Source: Brachycybe producta (taxonomy: Eukaryota > Arthropoda > Diplopoda > Playtdesmida > Andrognathidae). Taken from it: 64,000 bases of DNA. Shown here one piece after another: positions 1 to 13,500 of the stretch. A model generated the notes under the pieces. The model saw nothing but the letters and a program-made list of their open reading frames with translations, was not told where the DNA came from and did no database searches. The stretch lies in NCBI GenBank assembly GCA_036925085.1, contig JAUPFP010000037.1, forward strand, positions 516,001 through 580,000, read 5' to 3'. The stretch's first letter is position 1. Every line of letters starts with the position of its first letter. The translations under genes were made by a program, and so were the position numbers.

Positions 1-245
1 AGAGAATTCTTATCAGCGTTATTGGCAGGAAATGTCAAGAGAAAGACAATATTCAAAATCATTATTGCTGACGAGAAATAACAAAACAAAAAATATAATA
101 ACTAAGATAAATACATACATAGGAAGGGTAGCTCAACTAAGAGCTCGCTCCGTCTGGAGAGATTAGTCTGAGTCAAGGTGCTAATTGTGGCCAATAGATG
201 GCACTACCTTTACATAGAACCTAAACAAGGATGGTCGTTATCAGA

Positions 246-410
246 CACCTTCAGAATTTCTTTGGCTACGCCCTTTTATGAACGTCAGACCAAATATCAA
301 CCAATTAGAAATAAAAAGAGCGGGGCATGTGACGTCAAACCCAGTAACAAACCAATTATAAATTGATGACGCTCATAAAAAGACGGAGCCAAAGAAATTC
401 TGAAGCTGTC
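246..410. mobile_element. Foldback MITE, GACGTCA/GGCGGAGC hairpin family (copy 1)
   Basis: The left arm CAGAATTTCTTTGGCTACGC and following CCTTTTATGA pair with the right arm TCATAAAAAGACGGAGCCAA and AGAAATTCTG. The centre holds a second, smaller inverted pair around TGACGTCA. Related elements lie at 34448-34643 and 40842-40985. No coding capacity. Confidence 0.75.
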
Positions 411-442
411 TACAGATGCCTGTGTTGGCGGTAGATGTGCTC

Positions 443-752
443 CATTTGACTTTGGCCAATAGAAATGCAGTATTTTTCTTCTTGCAGCATATAAAACCCG
501 TTCTTCAGAATCAATAGCATATTAAACAAAATGCTAAAACTGCTTTTTGTTGTAAAATTCAAAAAATTATTGAATTTAAAATATAATGATAAAAAATGTC
601 TTATCAATATTTCAATCCATTATCAAACCAAATTAATGCCTCCATGGATAAAGCATGGCATTCACAGCTATTTTTACTAAACGGGAAAATACTGTTCAAA
701 GCTACTTTTATTGGGAATAAAATACTGCATTCCTATTGGCCAAAATCAAATG
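443..752. repeat. Foldback element with 34-bp imperfect terminal arms
   Basis: 443-476 (CATTTGACTTTGGCCAATAG, then AAATGCAGTATTTTT) is the near-perfect reverse complement of 719-752, with two mismatches. The 240-bp spacer is AT-rich and non-coding. It is probably a MITE of a family not otherwise seen in the window. Confidence 0.65.
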
Positions 753-1364
753 GGATTTTTACTAGAAAGGGCAATAATATACAAGAAAAGTTTAAAATAA
801 AATATTTTCTATGATAGAAGCAATGAGATTCAAATATATTTCAATGGAATGGGTGAATCTTTCCTAAAAAAAAACAAAAATGGCGGAAATTATTTTTTAA
901 TATAATGTCTATGTAACGCCTAACCTACCTAAAGATAACATTGGAACTAAATTAATTCTCAATTAAACTACGGCCCAATAAATTATTAAACAACGTTTAT
1001 GGCAATATAAAATATATTTCAAAAGTTTTCTTCATAAAGAGGAATAAAGAAAACCTCGAAGGGAGGCTATGAATCAATTAAAGCTCACTAACAAACACCA
1101 CTCATTTGACTAACATAAAGTTGAGCTACCTCTATATATAATTATATTGATGATAATAATAGGGTCATAAAGTTTGTTTTTACTTATTTGGTCAACAGAG
1201 GTCGCCTCTATCAGAATTATATTGCTAATTACGAAAAAATAAAATATAACAATTTCTTTTTATCATTTTTAAAAAATTGTCTACAATAAGAGCGTAAATG
1301 ATTTTGAGGAACATAATATGAGAGTCGGTTCCAGAGTAGAAATATGAAGCTGTGGAAAACAGTC

Positions 1365-1437
1365 GCCTCCATAGCTCAGTGGTTAGAGCACTAGTCTTGT
1401 AAACTAGGGGTCGTGAGTTCGATTCTCACTGGGGGCA
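1365..1437 (+). tRNA. tRNA-Thr (anticodon TGT), copy 1
   Basis: A complete cloverleaf can be drawn by eye. The 7-bp acceptor stem runs from GCCTCCA to TGGGGGC with one G-U pair, the D arm starts TAGCTCAG, the anticodon arm is CTAGT-CTTGTAA-ACTAG with anticodon TGT, and the T arm carries GTTCGATTC. A and B box promoters lie inside the gene. There is no intron and no encoded CCA. A T run about 20 bp downstream could end transcription. It differs from the copy at 2251 by one base in the D loop (T at 1380). Confidence 0.95.
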
Positions 1438-1773
1438 AATACAATTTTCATCATTTTTATAGAACAATTTTAACAAATAAAAATACAAAACCTGATTACA
1501 ATTATCGTTAAAAATTAGAATCTTATTTTTAAAAAAATAAAAATAACCACCTTGCAATGTAGGAATGGTAAACAAAAGCCACAAACACTGGAAATAAACT
1601 AGAAAACAACACAGAAAGGAAATTTCTATGTAAGTTCTAATTTTTAATATAAACAATTATAAACCAAGCTCCTCCTTAAAATAATAATTTTATATAAAAT
1701 ATTAAAAATAATATTAAAATGTTTTGTTTGTTAAATTTCAATGTAAAATAAAATTTCTGTAATTACTAATTAG

Positions 1774-1948
1774 TAAGGTAACCAGAAAAATGCGTTTTAC
1801 AGTCAAGAGAACCTGTTTAGAGACTAATTTTTGTCCGCCAAGACTTAATTTTAGACTCCGTTATATTTATACGATGGCTACGCTAAAAATTCTAGCCTCT
1901 AATCAGGTTCATTGACTGTAAAAAGCATTTTTTTTTGTTACCTCACTA
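1774..1948. repeat. Imperfect palindrome of the TTAGAG-CTA family (F5)
   Basis: An AGGTAACCAGAAAAATGCG arm, followed by TTTTACAGTCAAGAGAACCT, pairs with the reversed right arm ending in GTTACCT. The inner bases TTAGAGACTA and TAGCCTCTAA recur in other palindromes at 1995-2090, 39359-39480 and 39555-39640, and inside the hAT-type MITEs. Confidence 0.6.
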
Positions 1949-1994
1949 AATAGGAATTAGTAGTAAAGGCAAACGAATTACACGTTTTTCATAC

Positions 1995-2090
1995 AACGGG
2001 ACTGTTTAAAGGCTAGAATTGAAACAGTATTCTATATGAACTGATACGTTGAAGTAATTGTAAGAATCTCTAAACAGTCCCTTTGAATGA
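1995..2090. repeat. Short palindrome, second F5 copy
   Basis: AACGGGACTGTTTAAAGGCTAG on the left pairs imperfectly with AATCTCTAAACAGTCCCTTT on the right. Same inner motif as the palindrome at 1774. It lies 160 bp upstream of tRNA copy 2. Confidence 0.5.
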
Positions 2091-2250
2091 AAACGGCGCA
2101 ATTCTTTTGTGATTGCGATTAGTTTCCTATGGCGGTGTTTACAGCGCCACCATACGAGAATAAGAAGAATGACGCACAATGGAACAGTAGGCTTTCTCTT
2201 TGCTGCAAATATCAACATCCTCACAACAAAAAGCAAGGACAACCACAAGC

Positions 2251-2323
2251 GCCTCCATAGCTCAGGGGTTAGAGCACTAGTCTTGTAAACTAGGGGTCGT
2301 GAGTTCGATTCTCACTGGGGGCA
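2251..2323 (+). tRNA. tRNA-Thr (anticodon TGT), copy 2
   Basis: Same cloverleaf as the copy at 1365, with a single change in the D loop (G at 2266). All stems pair and the T loop is intact, so both copies look functional. The flanks are unrelated apart from a few bases, so this is a dispersed rather than a recent large tandem duplication. Confidence 0.95.
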
Positions 2324-2402
2324 AATCAGTATTTTCTCAAATTTTATTACTGAATACCTTTTTCAATACCTCTTCTAAACAAATTAATTAAATTTAAAAT
2401 TA

Positions 2403-4215
<1,813 letters not shown>

Positions 4216-4760
4216 CTTTGTTGTTGTCAAACGATAACAAGAAAAAGGCGCGCAATCAATCAGATTAATACAGTTTCATTATAACACTCACGTCGCCATC
4301 TTGTGTCCATTAGTGAAGCGACTATAAAGGTTATTATTTTAACTTATTTATTAAAAACTTAGGTTTTTTTTATAAATAGCAGTTTCATTCATGTTGAAAA
4401 ATACTATAAATAATTTCTGTAAATACTATCAAAGAATAAAAAATCTGAAAATATTAAAAATGGTATCCATTTTGTGTCAAACAAAATTTACTAAACAGTT
4501 GAACACAGTTGTATCTTCTTGTAGTAGACACGCCATATTAGGTCACCACGCTGCAACAAAAAAAGGTAGCTTCGAAAAATATGATGTCGAACCGAAAATG
4601 TCGTCCTCCACAGTCGTTGTACACAACTTGTACAGTGTACTCTTATTTCCTTTATACCGGAGGTAACATCATTTGGTAACATTGCTTAAAATAATATGAA
4701 ATGTTATTAACTTTTGTTATCAACATTTGTTATTAACATTGTTAATGTTTTGCTATAAAC
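4216..4760. promoter_or_regulatory. Upstream region of NUDT21
   Basis: The minus strand carries a possible 5' untranslated exon near 4290-4330, where an ATGGCGAC is followed by the donor-like GTGAGTG. It could splice just before the NUDT21 start. No TATA box is evident. The rest is AT-rich and shows no feature. Confidence 0.3.
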
Positions 4761-4992
4761 TTTTGTAAATAACAGTTTGCTTTTGTTAATAACATTTTGC
4801 TTTTGTTAATAACATTTTGCTTTTGTTAATAACAGTTTGCTTTTGTTAATAACATTTTGCTTTTGTTAATAACAGTTTGCTTTTGTTAATAACATTTTGC
4901 TTTTGTTAATAACATTTTGCTTTTGTTAATAACAGTTTGCTTTTGTTAATAACATTTTGCTTTTGTTAATAACATTTTGCTTTTGTTAATAA
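4761..4992. repeat. 20-bp minisatellite with 60-bp higher-order unit
   Basis: The unit is TTTTGTTAATAACATTTTGC with a variant carrying CAGTTTGC. In order, the variants read B' A A B A B A A B A A. The blocks 4861-4920 and 4921-4980 are identical 60-mers (B A A), which points to recent duplication. Degenerate GTTAATAACATT units extend from about 4690 to 5110. Confidence 0.93.
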
Positions 4993-5376
4993 CATTGTTA
5001 ATAACATTTTGCTTTTGTTATTAACATTGTTAATACAAGTTTGCTTTTGTTAATAACATTGTTAATACCATTTTGCTTTAGTTGATAACATTTCGCTTTT
5101 GTCTAAAACATTCGCTTTCAGCATTTGTTTTTCCATTAACATGTCAATAATATTGTTGCTAACTTTGTTAATTGCAGAAATTTTAGATCGCTCTGGAGAC
5201 TGGAGGTGTTCCCGATTAAAGGATGTTGATAAGAAAATGTTACTAGCAAGTTATTTCTGTCTTCACCACAGTTAATAACATTCTACTCGTGGATCAGTTT
5301 CGTTTTCCGACTTCCATTCGGTGCACATTAGACGTTAGTGTCGTGCGCTCTATATACTATCAGTGCAAAGTGCAAT

Positions 5377-6495
5377 ATGGAATGGTCCAGAGAAAAAACA
5401 TTAAACCTAATTGAAGAATATCGAAAACAAGAATGTTTATGGAATCAAACGATTGTGAACTACAAAGACAAACAAAAACGATTAGATGCTTGGAGGGAAA
5501 TTGCAAAGATCTTCGAATGCGAGTGGGTCGAGGTGGAAAAGAAAATGAAAATTACAATTGGGCAATTTCAACGAGAAATGAAAAAACTGAAAGGGCAATC
5601 AAGGGATGGTGTCGTAGATGATGACAATAGTAGGTGGTTTGCCTTCAAGAGCCTACTCTTTCTTCGAGACAAGTGGAAACCGCACAAAACAACTGATGCA
5701 TCAGTTGAGGTAAGATATACGGTGACCATTCATTATATACGGACGATATTTTGGTGTTGTGTCCGTATCGTATAATGAGAAAAAGTGGGAAAATGTCTGT
5801 ATTTCTTCACTTTCGCCATCCGCGCGTACGAATTCTATTCCACATATTCCAAAAAAAAAAAAAAAAATTGTCCGTTTCAGAAACAACTTTCAAGTGGCGA
5901 AGAGGGAGAGGAGATCACGAACCATATTTTTAGTGCCGATGAAGCAGCAGCAGCCGTACAAATGGTTGGTGAGATGACACAGACCAAAGAATCTCCTTGC
6001 AAGTATGGTGGGAAGAAGGTATTCAAGTTACCTACCAAAAGGAAGCGTACATACAGTGCTACGAATATGTTTCCTAGTGATGATCAAAGTAAAATGGTGA
6101 TGCAAGCTTATGATGTCATGAACACCATCAGTTCCAACTGGCAGTACAGAGATGACAGTCAGGTTTTTGGAGACTATGTGGCCTCTAAACTGCGTCCCTT
6201 GAAAGCTTGTGCCAAAAACACAGTGCAGCATATGATTAATGACATCCTATATTCTGCAACCTTGGGAAGATACGATCAGCCATCACTGATGGAACGTTTT
6301 GGGGACAACAATACGCAAGATTTGTCCTCGACTTCAACAAGTGGACAAAACACTCCTGTACAATCACCGTACCCAAAGGATACTGCAGATGATGCGTTTG
6401 AACAACATCATCATCATGAGACGGAGAGACCAACCACGGCAGAAATAGGTGGATCAGAAGCTTTGAGTACAGTTTTGGCTGTGTATTCAAATTAG
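5377..6495 (+). CDS. MADF-BESS domain protein, putative DNA-binding regulator
   Basis: Two exons, 5377-5709 and 5881-6495, join in phase 0 and encode 315 residues. The intron ends in an A15 run followed by a good TTTCAG acceptor. Residues about 7-95 form a MADF (Myb/SANT-like) domain, with LIEEYRKQECLWN, AWREIAKIF, RREMKKLKG-like basic helix and a WFAFKSLLFLRDKW end. Residues about 202-241 (VFGDYVASKLRPLKACAKN, then INDILYSATLGRYD) fit the BESS motif, which mediates protein contacts. A basic patch KLPTKRKR between them is a plausible nuclear signal. Such proteins are numerous in arthropods and act as transcription factors; some belong to transposons. The reading frame is intact. Ten bases past the stop the DNA becomes an F1 MITE, which would supply the 3' UTR. 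A GTG at 5338 in frame is not a likely start. Confidence 0.85.
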
Positions 6496-6645
6496 AATGA
6501 TATCGTAAGATGGTTTTGGAACTCTATAATTATTCTGTCTTTCAGAAGAGTAAAATTAAAAGAAACTAGAAAGTGTTTCAGAAACTAGAAGGGTAGCTCG
6601 ATCACTTGCAGAGCATTTTCATGTTGATATTTTTGAAAATACAGT

Positions 6646-7182
6646 ACAGGCGTAGATAATACGGACGTTAAAAAATCCGCAGCTCATCAGAAATCTGGGC
6701 TCATCTACAGAAAAAATTTCCCCAAAAAATGCGTGGAGTTAACAAAAAAATTGGAGACTTTTTTTTGTTTCATAGTTAATACTTTTGGTTTAAATATAGT
6801 TTTAATGATGTTTCTAGTCTTAACGCGGAGTTTTCGCAAGAATCCCTTTTATCCTTACACAGAAGTAGTGATTTTTTTTTGTATACGTTTGAAAAATCCG
6901 GATAAATCAATAATCTGGACTCGGTCGAGACAAGGTCTGTAGATTAACAGGTTGGCATGTAACCAAGGAAATTTTCTTCACCATGTCGTTGTTGTGGAAG
7001 GCTGATCCCTAAGGCAGTGTCTATTTAGACAATAGGTTGGCTGGTACGTCACCCACAATTCTTATGTCTATTTATTTAAGGTTGGGGAAATTTCTAAGTT
7101 TCGAGCCAACCTGTTAATCTACAGATGTTGTGGTCCGGCCCCAATTAGTCCGGCTTATCGACGCTCTACTGTAAAACTTTTT
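6646..7182. mobile_element. Pogo/Tigger-like MITE inserted in F1
   Basis: The left end TACAGTACAGGCGTAGATAA, followed by TACGGACG, pairs with the right end GTCCGGCTTATCGACGCTCT, followed by ACTGTA. Ends of the type CAGT..GATAATCCGGAC are known from pogo/Tigger elements that insert at TA. No transposase remains. A short ORF at 6733-6942 is not recognisable protein. Confidence 0.6.
6937..7124. mobile_element. 188-bp element with perfect 20-bp terminal inverted repeats
   Basis: CTGTAGATTAACAGGTTGGC at 6937-6956 is the exact reverse complement of 7105-7124. It lies inside the pogo-like element, so three elements are stacked here. Confidence 0.8.
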
Positions 7183-7527
7183 ATATCCACTTAAAAGTTG
7201 GAACATTTTCAAACACATTTGAACATTTCGAAAGATATCAACATGACAATACCTTTAAGTTACCTTTTCTAGTTTTTAAAACACATTTTTTTCTTCATTT
7301 CGCACCTGAAAGACAGAGGGAATAATCAGAGTTCAAAAGGCGTTTACACTTTAAAACCACTTGAACGATTACATAATTATACTGATTATTATTTATGTAA
7401 TTAGGCAATAGTTACATTTTATTACAAATGTGATTCTTTTGAAATATTTATATAAATGAAAAATAAAAGGAAACGATCGATTTTATTTACTTTTCTAAAC
7501 TCAATTTTCGGTTCTTTTTTTTTGTTT

Positions 7528-10500
7528 TTACAAGTTGCTTAATAAAACTTTCTCGACATGTTCTTCCGAGTCTGGAAATCCGCATTCGAACGCAGCCTGT
7601 AGAACGTCATCGATGTGTTTTACAAAAATAAATGTCAATTCAGACTGAAATAATGCAAATGACACAAAAATACAAAATCATAATCTCAATCAAAAGTTCC
7701 TTTTGGCACTAAATATTTACTGTGACTGAGTCAGGAATGTCCAAAAGATCTTTTTCGTTTCGCAACGGAAGAATGACTCTTCGTATCCCTGACCTATGAG
7801 CCGCAAGAACCTTTTCTTTGATTCCTCCAACCTACAATTAAAACAATTAACAGAATACGAATAATTACTCTGCAAGCAGCCCAAAGGGGCCAATGGCAGA
7901 GGAACAATTTAGTACAGAAACTACATAAGAAATGCATTGTCAAAATATAATCTATGAATAATTTATGAACAGGTGGATTTTCGAATTTTGGTTATTCTGT
8001 CTTTCAGAAGCAAAATTATCAGAAACTAAAAAATGTTTTAGAAACTAGAAGAGTCGCTCAATCACTTAATAGTATTTTCATGTTGCTTTCTTTCAAAATA
8101 ATCGTATTATAGACAAAAATTAAAAAAATATCGTCTGCTTAAAGTTCGATTGTTTTTAAACTCGCGTAAAAAGTTTATTTTTAAATATATCGACAAGAAA
8201 ATACAATTAAGTGAAAGACAGAATAGTCCGAGTTCGAGAGGCATTTACACCCCATGCAAATTTAATTAGAATATAACGAACCGGTAAAACTAGTCCATGT
8301 AAAGTTATTTCTCCAGTCATTGCAACATCCAAAGAGACGCAACGACCGGTAAGAAGTGATACCAAGACAGTGACGATGGTAACACCGGCCGATGGACCGT
8401 CTTTTCCGATTGCACCGGCAGGAAAATGAATATGAATGTCTCGATTTTCCATAAGATCATTTCCCTTATTAGCTCTGATGCCATACTATAAAAAATTAAA
8501 AAAAGTCATGTTAAAATGGATTTTCAACAGTCGATTACATGAACATTAGATTCCAGAAATAAAATATCGAACTGACCAACGTATGATGCGATCGAACCCA
8601 ATTCAGCGCTAACTTAGCCGACTCCTTCATGACATCACCCAGTTGTCCCGTCAATATTAACTGTCCATCACCTTCGACCACCGTGGCTTCGACAAACATG
8701 ATATCGCCACCAAAAACGGTCCAAGCGAGGCCAACTGCAACTCCGGGTTGACTCAAACGGCTATAGATCTCACTTTCGTACAGTGGAGGCTAAAAAAATT
8801 CACCCAAAGAAAAAAACTTTGAAATTCAACTTAGTATCGAAATTAAAGATCAGTTTTTAAAAAAAAACAGACTCCTAAAATGTCTTCGACCGCATTTTCA
8901 TCCAAGACGATTGGCAGTTCGGGAGGCTGCGAAAACTCCGTAGCTCTCGACTCGTCTTTGTTCGAGTTCTCGGTATTTGCGGCGAGATTCAATTCTGGAG
9001 ATTTTTCTGCCACTTTAACAGCAACCGCACGACACAAAGCTCCGATCTTTCTCTCTAAACCACGAACACCGGCTTCTCTCGTGTACCTCGAAACTTTTTT
9101 TAAAAAAACAAAACAAGAAAGTGTCGTAATTTTGAAAATAAACTAGCCGATTATTAAATCCCAAAACTCCTTGCTTAAAATACAAAACATTTAATACAAC
9201 TGATTTTAGAAAACCTGCATTTCATAACAGCAACACTAAGGAGAAATTGAAAGTCTCTTAGAAAGTAGAAGGGTAGCTGAATCACATAACAGTATTTTGA
9301 TGTTGATATCTTTCAAAATAAGCTTTTTTGTGTCAGTTTGAAAATGACCCAACTTTAAGCAGACAAATGTTTTTTTAAATTTTGTCTATAAAAAGTTTAT
9401 TTTGAAAGATATCAACATAAAAATACTTTTAAAGTGATTGAGCTACCTTTCTAGTTTCTAACACACTTTAATTTTCAAACTGACATAAAAAGTTTATTTT
9501 GAAAAATAGCAACATGAAAATACCCTTTAGAGATTGAGCTACCTTTCTAGTTTCTATAAGACTTTCAAGTTTCTTTTAAATTTATTCTTGAAAGGTAGAA
9601 TAACACAAGAGTTCGTGAGGGTTTTACACTTTAAAATCAACTTAAACTTTGCTTAATATTCAGAAATTTTCATAAAATCACATTTTAAAAAAAAAAAAAA
9701 CCCCCCAGCGTTTTGTGTGATATTTTTGCACAATTTCTAAAAAATTGCACAATTTTTTAACAGTAATTTACATTCAAATTCTGTCCTTACTGATTATTTT
9801 AACGGATTCTTCCGGTATAAGCAAAACGTCTTTTGAAAGACCGTGTTCATTTAATTGTTTCGATATCAGGTGTTTAACAGCAATATGCAGTTTTTCTTCG
9901 TGAGTGTAACCACCAACGTGAATCACCTACAAAAAAAATTCAAAACTAGTACATTAGTTTCTTCTTCTAATTGTTTTCCCTATTTTTCTTTTCCTCTTTT
10001 AACCTCCATTCTATCCAAAAGAGCTGAAGGGATCGTTGCTAAAGTATTTGCTGTCGCGATGAACAAAACTTGAGACAAATCAAAAGGAATATTTAGATAA
10101 CTAAAATCGTAATGTCAAAGAAAAAAATACGGTTATTCGAAAATATCGTTAAGTTTAACATGATTTATAAATGATTTTCGAACTTTTTAATTATTCTGTT
10201 TTTCAGAAGAGCAATCAAACTTATTATTAATGGACAAAAATGAAAAAATAGTGTGCTTGAAGTTGGGTCATTTGACTCACATTGAAACTGACACAAAATA
10301 TTTACTTTGAAAGATATCAAACATGAAAATACCCTTAAGTGATCGAGCTACCCTTCTAGTTTCTAAAACGATTTCAAGTTTATCTTCATTTTGCTACTGA
10401 AAGACAGAATAATCACATTTCGAGAGGTGTTTACTACACTTTAAAACAACCTTAAAACAATAAGATTCTCTAAGGATACTGATCCGTGAAACTACAATTT

Positions 10501-13500
10501 TGTTCTGGATCGAGAACTTCGAGCAAAGCGGCCGAAGGATCTCCATGAATTCCAGAAGTCTAAATTATAAAACAACATTTTTATATAAAACAACAAACGA
10601 AATCGATTATTACAAAAGAAACGAGTCGTTAAACACCAGTTTGTCGATTTCATCAAGAAGAAAAACCGGATTATTAACTCCTACAGTACGTAATCCTTGA
10701 ATTATTCTACCGGGTAAAGCTCCGACGTACGTTCTACGATGACCACGGACATCGGATTGATCGCAGACACCACCGAGCGAAATTCTTTCAAAAAAAAACT
10801 TCTATTAGGTTTCTGTCACAACATAAAAGTTTTGTAATCTACCTGTGAAACTCTCGCCCTAAAGTGTTTGCAATAGAACGACCTATGCTCGTCTTTCCTA
10901 CTCCGGGTGGACCGACGAAACAAAGGATCGGTCCTTTGAGAGAGTTTTTCAGCTGACGAACGGCCAAATACTCAATGACTCTCTTCTTCACTTTTTCCAT
11001 CGCATAATGGTCGTCATCGAGATCTTTTCTAAAGTCATATTAAGACGGCAAACGTTATTTGAAACTAGAAGGATAAACGACGAAGCCATAATACACATTT
11101 TACGGCATTTTCAAAATCTTGATTTTCATTTCCACTTCAAGTTGGGCAAAAAAAATCGTCTACTAACGTTAAAAATTAATTAAAGTTAAAATTAAATTAA
11201 AGAAGGAAATCTGACACTTGAGACTTTAACTTGAACCCTCTAAGTAGGGTTTCATAGTACTTATTAAAATAAAATTTATCTGTCAGTACCCTGCTTGAAG
11301 GGTTCAAATTCCAAGTAGCCTTTTTAAAGTCTGGCTTAAAATACTTTTAAAGTAATATTTTTCGCAAACAGAAACAATTAAGTCATTTTGTAAAATAAAA
11401 AGTTCATCTTTAAAGATATTATCCTTGATTATTACGCTTAATTATCTTTAAAGCCATTATTTAACTCTTCTAGTTTTCAATAAAACCGTTCTTGCCGATT
11501 TTATCCACAAAAAATGTTCGAAACATTAAATTATTTTGACTTTAATGGTCACCTCGCTTTGTGAATATTTAAAGTGTCGTTTGATGATTTTGACCATGGA
11601 AGTTCGGACAAAAGTTCCAAATAGTTTCTAAATTCGGAATAGAAATGTTTTAACATTCGTAAGTTGAAACTTAAGTAGTTCAAAAACGAACCTTGTTAAC
11701 GAGTATTCGGGCATTTGTGGCATCATTTTCTTCAGACGCTAAAAATACAATTTATAATTTTAATTTTAATTTTAGAAGCAAATTTTTTTGAAGCTAGAAC
11801 AGCAGCTCAATCATCTAATATTGTTTTCATGGTGGTATCTTTAAAAATAAACGTTTTAGAAAATATAGTCTTGCTTAAAATGAGATAATTTTCAAACTGA
11901 CATAAAAAAAGCTTATTTTGAAAAATATCAACATGAAAATGCCTCTCACGTGATTGAGCTACCTTTCTAGTTTATAAAACACTTTCAAGTTTCTCTTCAT
12001 TTTGCTCCTGAAAAACAGAATAACCAGGTTTCATGAATAATTAATTAATTTAAGATAATACTGAAAAACAACAACTTCTTTCTTTTACGCTTCTCAATAA
12101 AAAGATTTCACCTTCAATTCTTTCATTGCCATTTTGTTAGCCTCTTCCGGCATTTTAGCAGCCCTTAATAATAATAATAAAAAAAAAAGTTTTCAAAGAT
12201 TGCATTCACATATAAAAAGGTCGTTTTCGATTTTTCGTAACGTTTCTTACAAAAGTTTTCTTTCCAAATCGACAATATCGTCGATTTCGTTATCAAAGTC
12301 GCCTTCCAAGTTATCGAGCAATGAACGATTCTTCAATTGTTTGAAATTTAAAGAATTATCAGGTTTGTTCATCCTCGAATTGCGCAGCATTTGTAAACCC
12401 TAACATGAAATAAAATTTTTTAAAAAAAATTACGAAGGAACATCTTCGACTTTTGCTTTTTTTTAGAATCCAAACCTCGAGCTGCCTCTGAAGCAGTGGT
12501 AAAGTTTTCTTAAATCTGTCAACTAAATCGACCGTGTCGAGTATTTCTAATTTCTCGTTGTACGAGGTGGTGATGATTGAAGAACAAATATCGGCTAAAC
12601 TGTGGCTGGGAACTGAATTCAAGATACGCTGAAAATCAATCGTAAAAAGCAGAAGTAACTCTTAGTAAATATTTGATAGTTTTCATTCAAAAAACGAACC
12701 AAACCTTGAGTTTTGCCGTCTCAGGTACAGATACATCCAACATATCCAATAACTTTGAAGCTTTTTCTCTGAAATCTTCTACCAACTTCATTAGTTCGCC
12801 GTTTTCTTTCGTACAAACGGATACAAGCATATTAAAGTTAAGACGTAAACAATTAAGATGAAGACATTTACCAACGTCTTCGTTAGAAGACAATTTATCA
12901 AGTTGTTCAACGTAACCGATCGGAAACGGAGTTCTTTGAACGAGATGACCCAACTTGAATCGACAGACACCCGTTACGAGAAGTGTGTACGATGGTTTCG
13001 GCCAGTTGGTTCCCGTTATTTGAATGACGACGGCTGCAGTTCCGATCGGATGCAAATAGGAAGTGTCAACCAACTAAAACCATAATTTCAGTTAGAAAAA
13101 AACACACAAATTAAAAAAAGAATCAAGACTTTGTTTGAACCTCTACTGATTCATCTTCCCTTTCGGTTGAAATGACTCCGATCAAAGTGCCTTTAAGGCT
13201 GTTATTTCGTAGAAGATGTTGTTTCACCATCGTCATACTGAGTCAAAACAAAACAAAACTTGCAATTAACGGCACATAAAACGAAAGAAATGACAGAAAT
13301 CTACTAAAGTTTGTAAAATTGTGAAAATTTCTTACAAAATTAGGCTGTTTTTTGTAGTTTTCTCTAAATTTCTTACAATTTTCTACAGATTTCTGCATAT
13401 TTTTGTAATTTTCCACAGGATTAGTCTGTTTCATGCAGTTTTAAATAATTTCTTGCAAGTTTTCCGTAGCTTTTTATAATTTTTCTAGCAAAACTATACA

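Larger units (their letters stand above)
1..1364. other. Non-coding stretch with two foldback elements
   Basis: No exon recognised on either strand, including none for the missing NUDT21 C-terminus. It holds two inverted-repeat elements (listed separately at 246 and 443) and AT-rich sequence. A CTCF-like core CCAATAGATGGCAC lies at 191-204. Confidence 0.5.
6506..7366. mobile_element. F1 MITE split by nested insertions
   Basis: The left arm 6506-6642 (AAGATGGTTTTGGAACTC, GAAACTAGAAGGGTAGCTCG, CATTTTCATGTTGATA) and the right arm 7197-7366 (GAAAGATATCAACATG, ending CTTTAAAACCACTTGAA) belong to one F1 copy. The 550 bp between them are two further elements, one inside the other. Confidence 0.8.

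Noticed and set aside
1-2400. Search for the last NUDT21 exon
   Set aside because: No reading frame on the minus strand encodes the expected conserved C-terminus, so I treat the gene as cut by the window edge.
4761-4992. Regularly spaced repeats that might suggest a CRISPR array
   Set aside because: Units are directly abutting without unique spacers, in a eukaryotic genome; it is a minisatellite.
6733-6942. ORF inside the nested transposons
   Set aside because: No transposase or other domain can be seen, and it crosses an element boundary.
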